DNA of 64,000 nucleotides, taken from assembly GCA_033026295.1 (NCBI GenBank), contig CM065184.1, positions 1,573,001 to 1,637,000 of the forward strand, in the 5' to 3' direction. The stretch's first letter is position 1. Each line of letters starts with the position of its first letter. The notes below the pieces were generated by a model, which was given only the letters and a program-made list of their open reading frames with translations, made no database searches and had not been told where the DNA came from. The position numbers and the translations under genes were made by a program. Source of the DNA: Channa striata. Lineage: Eukaryota > Chordata > Actinopteri > Anabantiformes > Channidae. Below are positions 36,800 to 47,520 of this stretch, piece after piece.

Positions 36800-37065
36800 T
36801 CCCTTAAAAAACCCCTGACCTTGATATCACCACCTAGACTAGAAAGGTCTACAGGAGCATGTAGCACATAGAGGGTTAGCTGCCTCCTCAGGAAATACCA
36901 CAGATTTGGAGCCTTCCTAGGAGCTTTAGTTTTAGCAATCCACTCCGATGTTGTATTGATTTGGATCCAGAGGTAAATGTAGGAGTCAACACTCTTTACT
37001 TGCCCTCTCTCCATGACAACCAGCACAGGGGGCTCTGGTCCCCTCAGTAGTCCGAAAAACTGCAT
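36800..37065 (-). mobile_element. LINE reverse transcriptase C-terminal relic (Rex-like)
   Basis: The minus-strand frame includes VKSVDSYIYLWIQINTTSEW and then LWYFLRRQLTLYVLHAPVD. This aligns with the block VDSYKYLGVHLNNKLDW...RLYFLRRLRSFNVC of fish non-LTR reverse transcriptases, just after the catalytic palm. One frame persists for 90 codons but with many replacements, and neither the upstream palm nor the downstream end remains. Dead fragment. Confidence 0.65.
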
Positions 37066-38204
37066 TTCTATTAATGGTGCTTAACATCTGAACTGGGAAG
37101 TCAGAATTTGCGTGTTCACTGTCTTACATTTTAACTGGAATGCTCTTTGATGTCAGATTTCCAAGTCAACAAGTTGGATGAACCTCACCAACCCTGATTT
37201 CAATATCTGAGATCATTGCTTTGAATATGAACAGTGTGAAAACTGTTTTATCCTGTTTATATAAGCAGTTCTCTCCTGGAACATAGTCAACTTGGGTATG
37301 ATAATTCCCAGCTCTTCCTTGTAACTTATAGGTAAATTGATGGTATTGAACATACCATCATTTCCTTAAAATCATGAAGGTTTCAACTCCTCAAAGCTTG
37401 TTTTGTACTGGCTGGCATTTTGTCTTGGAATATGGCAGGGAATGTTAAGAAACGCATTGCATTTGTTCATAAAGGAGGATGAAAAAAGATGTCTGTGCTG
37501 TTTGTGTACTCCAAATAATTGTTAACTTTTCAGTGTCACTGAAATCTGTGTTCCCCTGCTTAGCAAGAACAAAAGCAGCCACAGCCAACTCTCCCTGTAG
37601 CTTTTCTGTTGTCCACTGATGTCAGAATAAAACATGTCACTGGATGGCAGAAGTTAAGTAGGCTGCCACAGCTGGCTGCAGGAACACACAGAAAATTGGC
37701 AAGTAGTGTGGACACAACAGACAGGACATCCCTATGACTAACACTGGCAAAAAAGGCTAAAAATTGTTGAAAATCTTCCTCCGGGGCGACTGTGCTGTTC
37801 TCATTTGACATTTTTAGGCCAATCACTGGGCTCATCACAGACAGTTTGCAAGATGTACTCTGATGTCTTGTTGATTCCAGTAACATTGAAATAATGAGTG
37901 GTCCATATATACACACAGAGATACACCTATTAATTCGCTCATGGCAGGACAATGAGCTTTTGCTGTATATGCAAAGAAAATGGAGTGAAAGCACTCATGT
38001 ACTTCACTGTGAATAAAGTACTGCAATTGAACGCTGATTTCGTTCTAGCTTTTTCTGCATCGGTCCACATACATGCAAACAAATTTGAAAATAGTTAAAT
38101 AATATGCACTAATAAATTCCAGGTCATGTCTGCATCAATAGGGTTTTCTGAAGATGGCACCTGGTTTCTGAATACTCCACATCAGTGAAGAAAAACTATT
38201 CATC

Positions 38205-38490
38205 TGTCCATCATTTATTACTTATCCCATTAGGGGTCGCAGAGAGCTGGAGCCAATCCCCAGGAGATAAAGCACTTGTCCGGCGAGCAAGACAATGAAG
38301 CCCAACTTAGAGCTGACACAGAGATATATACATTATAGACATAAAATGATTTGAATGACTCCTTAGAGCCACTCATTAACTAACCTGCATGTTTTTGAAC
38401 TTTAGCAGGAAACTGGAGCGCCCAAAGACAACCCAGGGAGAACATGCCAACTCCACACAGAAGCAGAGATTCGAACAAGAGAACATCTAA
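38205..38490 (+). repeat. Common fish interspersed repeat (GGGGTCGCAGAGAGCTGGAGC family)
   Basis: TAGGGGTCGCAGAGAGCTGG, then CTAACCTGCATGTTTTTGAA, CAGGAAACTGGAGC and GGGAGAACATGCCAACTCCA with CACAGAAGCAG, ending in an ATTCGAAC B-box-like word. This is the word order of a repeat that occurs in very many fish introns. I do not assign a class with confidence. Confidence 0.7.
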
Positions 38491-39689
38491 CTTTCGGACC
38501 TTTAATTAGGGCTTACGCAGCTCTCAAGACTGTAGGATGCATTCAAAAACATTTCTAATAACAGTGCTCTGTTCATTATTACAAAAATATAGTTAAAGTT
38601 CAAACACCTGAATAGATTAAGCAATCAAAAGCTTTTATTGAACTAATTCTTTGACTTATATTTGCAAGGTAGACAAACACATTTGCAAAGCAATTATAAA
38701 ATGGTATATGCTTAATGTATGGTATAAACATAAATGCAAAATATATAAATAGTAGGTTTGATGTACTATCACCTTCAGAAGGTAATGATATAAAAAGATT
38801 GTGTTTATAGCTTGTTCAGCAGCCCCCAGGTGGGCAGGATTGAAAACTAAACTCAAGGGAAATTGAGTGTAAATCAAGTGTCACTGATTGCAAGCAGCAA
38901 TTCAGCACAAATCAGAGAAGTTGCCCCATTTGATCAAAGTCTTATTTCTATCTAAAAAAAAAAGTTCACAGGCTTAACTATTAAATATCATTACAGGTCT
39001 TTTATGGTATTCTGTGTCTCATTCTGTACATTATAACTAGTTCTGTACCACATTTACCCACTAGTGAGTTAATACGTGAAACTAAACATACGATTAAACA
39101 GGTCAACTCTTAACGGTCATCGCAATTCACATAATTAAACTTCTTACTCATAAAGTTCTTGGCTTGTACCCAGCCTAATAACAATCACTGTTAGATGAGC
39201 GTAATGCAGTCATTCAGGCTGGGCTTGCAAATTCATAGGGAAAAACAGATTAAGAATGATAATTTTTACAGAAAAATAGTGTACAGAGTACATCTTCTCA
39301 AACCGCATAATACTGTAGCCATCACATACAGAAAGTTGTATCACCTACTGTCAATTATCATCAAGCATTGTGGTAAACAGTGCAGTATAATGAAGTAAAT
39401 ACAGTGAAGTGCCATGCAGAGACGGAAATGGATTCTTTTCTATAAGGGCTCAACCAAGAAAGCAAACAAACAAACTCCTGTGTGGCTCAGTGCGACACAC
39501 TCCCATACACAAACTATAGCTCAGGGTTACTGTAGCCGGCACTTTCCTCTTCTTTCTCCATCTGTGCGAAACTGCTTAAAGTGATAATGAGTTGTTTTTA
39601 ATAATTAATTTGCATATAAAAGCCAAGCCGTCTGTGTGGGTGGCAGAAACAGATCCTAGATCACAGTCTGGCTCCTGGCAATGCTTCAG

Positions 39690-39842
39690 AGAAAGCCAAA
39701 GAAAACTGAGAGAAGGGTGGGAGGCGAGAGCAAGAAGAGAAAAGAACGAGAAAACACAACCTCAGAAAGAGAAAGAGGAAGAGAAAAAGAGAAACAAAGA
39801 GAGAGACAAGTTAGAGGAAGAGACGGAGATGAAATAAAGATG
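39690..39842. repeat. purine-rich tract on plus strand
   Basis: About 150 bp almost entirely A and G. Lys/Glu/Arg-rich frames on the plus strand and the Leu/Ser/Phe-rich frame on the minus strand are compositional. Confidence 0.7.
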
Positions 39843-40389
39843 CACCAGAGAAAGTGTGCTGTGAACAAGACATTACATGAGAAGTTTGCTGTATGTCTGA
39901 GAGCATTTTCATTTCCCAGCCACACTTTTTAAACACTGCTGTTTATGAGTTGGTCTGCACCTGGATTACCATTTGTAGCCTCGCTAGCATGAGTGGAGTG
40001 TGTGTCTGTAAAGATGGAAATAACTGCTAGATGGCAGGGCTTTATCCGTGTATGCATTCATCTCTGGTCTAAATCTATCGGAGTGTCTTTGTCTCTCGTA
40101 AAACTTAGAAGACTCACTTTGAAAAGAATGACTGACTGGTGCTTAATTTACATTGTACATTATCAGCAATTTTTATTAGCTACCAACTCCCAACTTGTCT
40201 GGCTTCAATGTCTTTTGCCAGTGAATTTGGCCAGCTATGGTTCATCTATGTTAATAAAGATATGGTCCAGATAATATGGTCTCTGTTACACAGGAAACAC
40301 CATTCTGTATTATTTTCATTTTTAACAGATGAGAATGAGCTTTATTTATATTACAATTCCCCACTCGCCCCAACTTCTGGGCACTCTTG

Positions 40390-40690
40390 TTCCTTCCTTT
40401 GAGCCCAGGTGTTTTACCAGAGTTTCTAGAAGTTGTTTCTAGAATCTGCCGGAGCCACTCTCCCAGTTTGTGGGTCACAGCCCCCGGTGTTGCTATTGCT
40501 ACGGAGACCACTTGTGCTTCCACCTTGCACATCTTTTCTAACTCTGACATTAGAAAGAAAACACATGCTTAGAGTCTGCTCCTGTGCTTCTGCAGTAGGA
40601 ATCAGTGGCTCTGTGCTTGTCTGATATCTTCTTCTATCTGACGCTGGTACATACCATGTGTGTTTTTTATTAAGGGACTCAACACAGAGG
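40390..40690 (-). mobile_element. LINE ORF2 C-terminal relic with internal deletion
   Basis: On the minus strand, one frame near 40560-40670 reads HTWYVPASDRRRYQTSTEPL and continues IPTAEAQEQTLS. A second frame from 40550 down reads SELEKMCKVEAQVVSVAIAT and then GAVTHKLGEWLRQI. Both match the end of a fish non-LTR ORF2 I know from annotated proteins (...RRRYQTSTEPLIPTAEAQEQAL...LEKMWKVKATVVPVVIGALGAVTPKLGEWL...). The zinc-knuckle and endonuclease-like stretch normally between them is deleted. The clade is not certain. Confidence 0.65.
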
Positions 40691-41034
40691 CCAGTGTTAA
40701 ACAACCTTGCTAAATGCAACGTGTCATATTTGGACAACCCTCTCTCTAACAAACTACAGCTGGATAATATTTGTCCTTGAAATTTAGTTTGCGTTGCACA
40801 GGTAAAGGAGTAGAGGTGCAAACACATGAGAGGTTTGTTCAAATGAACCAATGAGTTGATTTATTGATAAATTTTGCATTAGAGTTTGCAGTTAGAAAAC
40901 TTGCCCTGATCTTGCTTTTTAAAACAGTGTCAATCTGTGACCAGGATTTTATCAACAAGGGCAAACTAAAGATCTATAGCAAATGCATAGCAATAACAGC
41001 AGAGTGATTAAATGCAAAAGTATGATTTTAAGTA

Positions 41035-41510
41035 CAGTGCTGTAAAAACATACTGAATTTCCCCCTTATTTTGGAGTAGGTGGCAACCTCAGCAAACACA
41101 AAAGGCAAGTTAAAATGATAAATGTACTCAATGAAGAAAAAGGGTTATTCAAAACCTAAATCACCTATGTGTATCACTACAAGTACTGCCCCCAATCACC
41201 ATATCCAAAAACCTATAAACTAAAATCCAACTGTCTTTAACTGCTTACAGACAATATCATACAGAGATGACTAGGAACCACAGTGAACCTTCTCAGAACT
41301 GTCTGACTTTCCATAATTAGTCCAAGAAGAATGATGACAACTCATTCGGGAAGTCACAAAGAATCAAAGAAAAACATGCAAGGACTTGCAGTTCTCTCTC
41401 AATAAAGGTTTGTTTCATGAATGTATTGTCTGATAGACTCCATAGATATGGCATCATGGGAAAACCGTGGGGTGAAAATCACTGCTAACACAGAGGACTC
41501 ATCTAAAGTC
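41035..41510 (+). mobile_element. Tc1-like DNA transposon relic
   Basis: CTCAATGAAGAAAAAGGGTT, TTCAAAACCTAAATCACCTA and a TGCCCCCAATCACCA word form the non-coding left part. CACAGTGAACCTTCTCAGAA and the words CCATAATTAGTCCAAGAAGA and CATGCAAGGACTTGCAG follow. Then CTGATAGACTCCATAG, then CATCATGGGAAAACC, corresponding to the middle of the Tc1 transposase DNA (paired-domain linker and start of the DDE part). The helix-turn-helix region and the whole 3' part are gone. Confidence 0.75.
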
Positions 41511-41574
41511 TGTCACCACACATGACTCTCAAACGAACAAACACAACAAATGAACATTACAACGTTCTATCGAC

Positions 41575-42820
41575 TGAGATAAAACTGAAGTTATTGCATT
41601 TGGGCTTAAAAGTCTAAGAAACATGTTTTCTAACCATATCGTTACTTTAGATGACATAACTCTGGCCCCCAGTAGTACTGCAAGGAATCTGAGTCATTTT
41701 TGACCAGGATTTGTCATTTACCTCACACATAAAAGAAATCTCTAGAACAGCCTTCTTCCATCTACGGAACATTGCCAAAATTAGGAGCATCCTGTCTCAA
41801 AGCGATGCTGAAAAACTGGTTCATGCATTCGTTACTTCTAGACTGGACTACTGTAATTCTCTACTTTCAGGCTGCCCCAGTAACTCTCTAAAAAGCCTCC
41901 AACTAATCCAAAATGCCGCAGCAAGATTACTGACTGGTATTGGTAAGAGAGATCATATTTCACCTTCATTAGCTTCTCTCCATTGGCTTCACATTAAATG
42001 TAGAATAGAATTTAAAAACCTTCTTCTTACCTATAAAGCTCTAAACAGTCAAACTCCATCATCTAAAAGATCTCCTTGTACCATATTATCCTTATAGACC
42101 ACTTCAGTCTCAAAATGCAGGCCTACTTGTGGTTCCCAGAATTTCCAACAGTAGAATGGGAGGCAGAGCCATTAGCTATCAAGTTCCTCTCCTATTGAGC
42201 AAGCTCCCAGTCCAGATTCGGGAAGCAGACACCCTCTCTACTTTTAAGACTAGGCTCAAAACCTTCCTCTTCGATAAAGCTTATAGTTGGTTTTAGTCAT
42301 GCTGCTATAGGCTTAGACTGCTGGGGGACTCTGCACTGAGCCACTTCCTCTTCTCTTCATTCTCTCCTCTCACCCCACATCTATAATGTCACCACTGTAT
42401 GAAATTAACTCTGTTTCTTCTTTGTCCCGTAGTCGTCTTTCTCCCTCTCTGTCCCCCTCTCTCTGTCCCGGTCTTCAGGTGTCCCCGGATTTGGAGCTGT
42501 GTGTCCTCCAGTGCGCAGCTACTGGTCCCACTAACCTGCCTAATGTTTTGTTGCTGCTTTTGTTGCTCTGTTATTTTCTCTCTCCACTTTCCACTCAGCC
42601 CAACCGTTCAAGGCAGATGTCCGTCCACCCTGAGCCTGGTTCTGCTGGAGGTTTCTTCCGGTAAAGGGAGATTTTCCTCTCCACTGTTGCCTATGGCTGC
42701 TCAAGGGGGATTTGTTGGGTTTTCTTTAAATGTTTGTATAGTCTTGACTGTAAAGTGCCTTGAGATGACCTTGTTGTAAATTGGCACTATAAAAATAAAG
42801 TTGAATTGAATTGAATTGAT
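41575..42820 (+). mobile_element. L2/CR1-like LINE, 5'-truncated, near-intact 3' end
   Basis: The best preserved retroelement in the window. From 41693 a frame reads VIFDQDLSFTSHIKEISRTA and continues through HLRNIAKIRSILSQSDAEKL, TSRLDYCNSLLSGCP and NAAARLLTG. After one frameshift near 42070 it continues to LPVQIREADTLSTFKTRLKT at 42207-42266, the usual C-terminus. The catalytic palm lies upstream of the truncation and is missing. The 3' UTR (GAGCCTGGTTCTGCTGGAGG, GTGCCTTGAGATGACCTTG, TTGGCACTATAAAAATAAAG) ends in a TTGAA repeat at 42800-42819. One frameshift near 41690 and one near 42070 are the main lesions. Inserted next to the Tc1 relic ending about 41510. Confidence 0.85.
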
Positions 42821-44767
42821 GAGATAAACATTGAACTGTTTGGAAGATAGTGGTCATGTTACATCTGGTGTAAAACCAAATACAGAACTCCACAAATAGA
42901 ACACCATACCTATGACCAATCATGATGATGATTGTGTGATCGTGTTGTTAGTTGAGGTTTGAAGCATTCGGCATGGACACTTGACATCTTCAGCGTTCTC
43001 TGACTAACATATCACTTACAGTAAACATGAAAACGCACGTTCACCTCAAGCTTTGGGCCTTTGAATAGCGTATTTCACCAGCATATAGCCTCTTTGATTT
43101 CTCCAGAGGCTCTCTACCAGACAATCCTGAGGGAAAATATCAGGTCATTAGCCCGTCAGTTGAAGCTCAATTGCAACTCAGTTATGCAACAAGACATAGA
43201 TCCCAGGAATAAGAATGAGTCGACCTTAGAATGACTCCAGTGAAATAAGTGACTTAGAGCCAGTCCAGACCTGAACTGGCTATTCAGAGGGTTCAGAGGC
43301 TGATTAGTTCTTCTCTTTGGTAATTTAAACACTGGATAACCTTTTAATTTAGCAGTAAATACAATGGTCATATGAAACATGTATTTTGTGTCTCACCAGG
43401 TTGCATCTAATTATTTATGTCAGATTTGGTTTGAAGATCACAAACAATACAGTTTCAGATCATCAACAGATCAGAAGAAGTCAGGAAAAGGCTCAACACT
43501 TATTCTCAGCACTGTAATTACTCCTACATACTCTGCATCTATGTTCAAGTGAACATGATCCTTACAGCCGTCTTTGTCTACAGATGCTTCTTTTTTTTTT
43601 TTTTTTAGAAAGGCTTCTCATCAGGTCGTTAATGTCCTGCAGCCATCGAATGGCAACAGGACACATGCAGCATGTTCATATGTCTGCAGCCTCGAGTGCC
43701 ACCTCAGTGCGTGATACCAGTGCACACGGCTGCCCGCTGTGTGTACCTTTATTAAATCATGTGCAAAGGATAGCAGGCTGCTGCAGAGGAGACCCCGGCA
43801 GTACACACATCGGCCTGCTCTGCTATGATTCCGCACTCTATTGTTCGAGTGGGAGCAGTTCAGTAGCCCATCAATCCTGGCTGTCACTGCCTCCTTTCTG
43901 TATTTATTTTTATCCAAAGTAGCATTTCATTATGATATTGTTGAAAATAATAATATTCACAGTGTAAACAAAGTTGTCTCACATTTTAAAGTATGACGTG
44001 ACCAGTTATAATGTGAAACACAGAAGAAATAAAACTGAAATAGTAAGGGACTAAAGTGGTCTTATAATGTGTTTCGTTAATATTTTTTTTATTATTATTT
44101 CTATCATCGTTTTAAAAACCAACTCCATCTGCCTCTGACGGCAGGTTTGTGGAGGTGTGTGTTGAAATTGTGCTGCTTTTCACCATGCACACAATATCAT
44201 TTTCTGACGAAGGCTCTTTCCATTTGTTAAGCTGTTCACTGTGTCTTCACTGGTACAGCTGTTTCACAGCTGAAAGCAGTGATGTGAATGGCTACGGCTC
44301 AACAACGCACCCGGTTTGTATTCCAACTCAGCCAGCTATTTTTGTTGTTGTTTTGATTTTTAATGATTAGTCAAAAACAGGTGTAAATAAACGATAACCC
44401 TGATTGTGTTCTAAATCAATCAACTTGCCACATGCAGATGCCACAGCTTTGGTCACTTGTCAGGCTGCAGCCTCAATGAGCTTGTTCACGGGCGCCTTAA
44501 GCCTCTGTTGTTGTCCAGAAACACATCAACGTACGCACAGTGTTCCACTGGATGATATATTTTTTCATTTCGTAATAAACATTTGACCACATGTTTCGAA
44601 TTGACATTTCCTTGTACCACAGCCAATCAGCTACACATGCACAAGATCTCTCGTAGTGTCACAACAGTTTTAACAATATTAATTTCGACCACAAGATATG
44701 TAATGAAGTTATTTCATACTGAAGATTTAGTGTTGGTTTAGCGCCTGTTTTGACAATTTTTTACTTA

Positions 44768-45177
44768 CCGTAAATTCTGGACTATTGAGCGCACCTAAAT
44801 TTAAGCCGCACCCGCTAAAATTTAAAAGAAATATATATTTTGTCACATATAAACCGCATCGGACTATAAGCCGCCAATATCCAGGCTGAGAAATAAGATA
44901 TTTACATAGAAAGATTTTGTACCATAAGTGTTTATTCATACACCTGAACCTGAATGGTGCCTGTAACACGGCAGTAAAAGTGCTGATGTTTGCTGTTGTG
45001 CGTCTTGGGTTGCATGCGCTAAGAATAAAAACTGGCGCTTTTTTGTTTGCACTGACTTCCATCTACAGCGCCCATCTGAGGGCTGCAGAAAAATTCATAG
45101 AAAAGCCGCATCTCTGTAAAAGCCGCATGGTTCAAAACGTCGGAAAAAAGTAGCGGCTTATAGTCCGGAAAATACGG
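44768..45177. mobile_element. Short pogo-like non-autonomous element (copy A)
   Basis: 410 bp between TA dinucleotides (44766-44767 and 45178-45179), as expected for Tc1/mariner/pogo insertions. Ends are CCGTAAATTCTGGACTAT and, read from the right, CCGTATTTTCCGGACTAT. Subterminal words AGCCGCACCCGCTAAAATTT and ACCGCATCGGACTATAAGCC are shared with copy B at 51738-52725, in opposite orientation. It is an internal-deletion derivative: the middle of copy B, including the transposase remnant, is absent. Located in intron 4, 1.4 kb downstream of exon 4 in gene direction. Confidence 0.8.
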
Positions 45178-46389
45178 TAATATTCTGCGGAAGTCAGACA
45201 GGACAAAAGTACATTGCTAAGATGTAATAATTGCATTAGCAACATAGGTGACTGCCTAATAAGCTGATGCATGTGACTGTAATTTTGCGTCAAGCTGGAA
45301 GGAGTGTAGTTGTAGTATAACAAATCTGTAAATAGGGAATTATTTCATACACAAAAAGCTAAGGTATCATCATTTAACAATGTGCAATGCTACACAAATG
45401 CCTTTCTTTTAGAGCCAGGCTATTGTTAGTTTTTTTTATCTTTGATTATTAGCATCATTAACCCCATTGTTAAGCAATGTTGATACTCAATGTGCAATGT
45501 GCTTCTCACCCTCCCTAAAAAAAAGGCACATAGACATTACACACATTTGATGCGTTCACACTGCCCTGCATACAGTATTTCACAATAAAGAAGCAACTCC
45601 TTCACTGAAACACAAACACAAAAGACATACCTCACACAGATAATCTCTCTGGAAATAAGACAAGGATATGTGCATCTACACACCCACATACACACCTAGA
45701 CAATGACGTCCTTTCTCTCCCCTCATTCACTCAAAAGAAGGTTTAGTCTTGACACTGACACACAAACACATACAGAGCCATCTCTAGTGACTGATAAAGA
45801 CCTGTATTTAAAGATAACGGTGTTTTTGAAAGGTTGCTCTGTAACAGTGTGCACCAACACTTGGAATCAGATCGAATAAGACTCTGATGTTTGGGATGAA
45901 ATCTGGGTTCAAAGGGATTTCCACAAATCTAAGCTTAGCAAACATCAACAATGTGATAGATAAAAGTGCAGGAAAGTTCAGCAAGTGTAAAACAGAAAAC
46001 TTCACAGGCTCAATGAGTGAAAGACAAGGATACTGGAAGCCAACTCTGCGTTGGCAAGGGAAAACACGAGGTACTGGAACTCATTCAAAAGTCGTGTATA
46101 GGGAAAAGGTGCCAAACATAGGTAGCACAGTTCAATTTTTAACACACTAGCAGCCAAAACCATGCCAACAGACTGATTCTTTCTGGTTTCATACTGTATG
46201 ATTCATTTAGACCCTCTTGCCAGAAGACAAGCGAGGGCAAATCATTCTCGTTTCATTGGTAGTTTGACGTTTCCGACAAAAAAGTGTGCGTATGCAGCAT
46301 TTCCAAAGAAATTGTTGTATGCCACCACTAGGCAGTTACTGTTGTGGCTAAAGTTGCATTTTGCAATACATGAATGCCTGTCCAGAGTC

Positions 46390-46560
46390 ACATTCTAGCC
46401 AGTTCATCTATTAGTCCAAGTGAACATTTGTGCTAAATGTGATGAGATTCCCGTTCAGGTGTTCCAGAGTTACTGCATTCACAGGAATGGAATGGATGTG
46501 AGGTCACAGTCACCAGAATCTAATCAGTTCATCCTTTAGTCCAAGTTTGAACATAGCTTC
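46390..46560 (+). repeat. Dispersed fish repeat, partly duplicated
   Basis: GCCAGTTCATCTATTAGTCC, AAGTGAACATTTGTGCTAAA, GTGTTCCAGAGTTACTGCAT, GGTCACAGTCACCAGAATCT and AATCAGTTCATCCTTTAGTC. The CAGTTCATC..TTAGTCCAAGT block occurs twice about 110 bp apart, so the fragment covers more than one unit. It ends about 65 bp from exon 4's donor side. Confidence 0.6.
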
Positions 46561-46624
46561 CAATTCCTATAATACTGCCTTTTTAGACAGTGACAAAGAG
46601 TTTTAAATGAGTTTTAATACTCAC

Positions 46625-46700
46625 CGGAGCTGTGGCCAGGGCCTCCCTGTTGTAGTACTTTTTCCTCTCGTATTTGTCCCGTATAAAGACTTCCACTGCT
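46625..46700 (-). CDS. smap1: smap1 exon 4: end of ArfGAP domain
   Basis: 76 bp; the first base completes the Gln codon begun in exon 3 (phase 2 entry), then 25 codons to phase 0. It reads AVEVFIRDKYERKKYYNREA and ends LATAP. The block VEVFIRDKYERKKYY is the C-terminal helix of the SMAP ArfGAP domain (human AVEFFIRDKYEKKKYYDKNA). SMAP2, as I recall it, has VEGFIRDKYEKKKYMDRS, so YY at this point supports SMAP1. The acceptor is AACTCCAACCTTCAG and the donor is CCG|GTGAGT, a strong site. Because 76 is not a multiple of three, skipping this exon would shift the frame. Pogo-like copies in opposite orientation lie in the introns on both sides. Confidence 0.93.
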
Positions 46701-47349
46701 CTGAAGGTTGGAGTTAAGGACTGCAATACTGCACAGAAAAAATATCAACTAAGCAAGTTACCAAAACCACATACTGTATTGTCCTCAGGAGTATTAGAAG
46801 ACAAATTAGTTCCCAGCATTTATTTCCTGCTTACTACACGATACTGCAGTCATTAGAGAAAACGGGCATTGTTATACAGTTGGCAATTTAAAACAATGAA
46901 AGAGATTAGAAATGTAGGAGACAAAGTCTGAGAACTTGAGACTGTGCCCAACGTAAAAAGGAGCATCAGGCATTTGTTCAAATATATCCTATGTAAGGAA
47001 TCTCCAGAAACTGAGTGAATTATGACTCATCTTTCAAAAGCAAAGTCAGACAGTGAAAGGGAGACTGGTACATTCTGGTACAAACTTTCTTGGATTACAA
47101 ATCAAACTGTCTGATTTTCCTTGGGCACATGTCTGTGATGAGCACTGGGAATACTGATAAAAATGGCCTGTATCTCCTTACTAACCATTTCAATGACATA
47201 AAGGTTTAGTGAAGATGGTGACTGGATAAACTCAATCAGAGCTTGTTTGTAACTTGATGAAATTAGTATTCCTACTAGTGCCAAAATACTAGGACAAATT
47301 CAAGCAAGTTTACAGACACCATTATTTCCAAGGCGATACGCTGGTGCTA

Positions 47350-47520
47350 ATCCAGACTCTCTTATCTCCCCATTTCAGCAGTGATGCTTCTGTCAGATCA
47401 ACTAATGGACTTCAAAAGATTGAAAAATGATGACCACCTGCATGAGTCAAGCTACGAGGAGGCTGGTGCTGCATCTCAAACAGAGCACTTATTTTTTTAC
47501 TGTTGGCTACAAACGGCAGA
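47350..47520 (+). repeat. Diverged partner of the 49.1-kb segment
   Basis: CCCATTTCAGCAGTGATGCT, then CAACTAATGGACTTCAAAAG, GATGACCACCTGCATGA and GCATCTCAAACAGAGCACTT, matches 49130-49330 in the same order and orientation with insertions and deletions. It is either an old duplication in the intron or two copies of an unidentified mobile element. Confidence 0.7.

Larger units (their letters stand above)
30599..46624 (-). other. smap1 intron 4 (16.0 kb)
   Basis: Main contents are a 600-bp inverted-repeat element (32.7-33.3 kb), LINE relics on the minus strand (36.8-37.1 and 40.4-40.7 kb), a dispersed repeat (38.2-38.5 kb), a Tc1 relic followed by an L2 LINE (41.0-42.8 kb) and a short pogo-like element (44.8-45.2 kb). 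A poly-T run followed by AG and a GC-richer 43.63-43.89 kb block has two overlapping open frames, neither of which I recognise. Stretches 30750-32680, 33300-36580, 37070-38200, 38500-39680, 42830-44760 and 45180-46390 hold nothing else that I can name. Confidence 0.7.

Noticed and set aside
37560..37994. A 144-codon minus-strand frame in intron 4
   Set aside because: No family resemblance and no splice sites in phase with exons 4 or 5; its place in the gene does not match any smap1 segment.
42430..42480. Pyrimidine-rich plus-strand tract as a counterexample to the purine bias
   Set aside because: It lies in the 3' UTR of the L2 LINE, so it reflects the element and not the intron.
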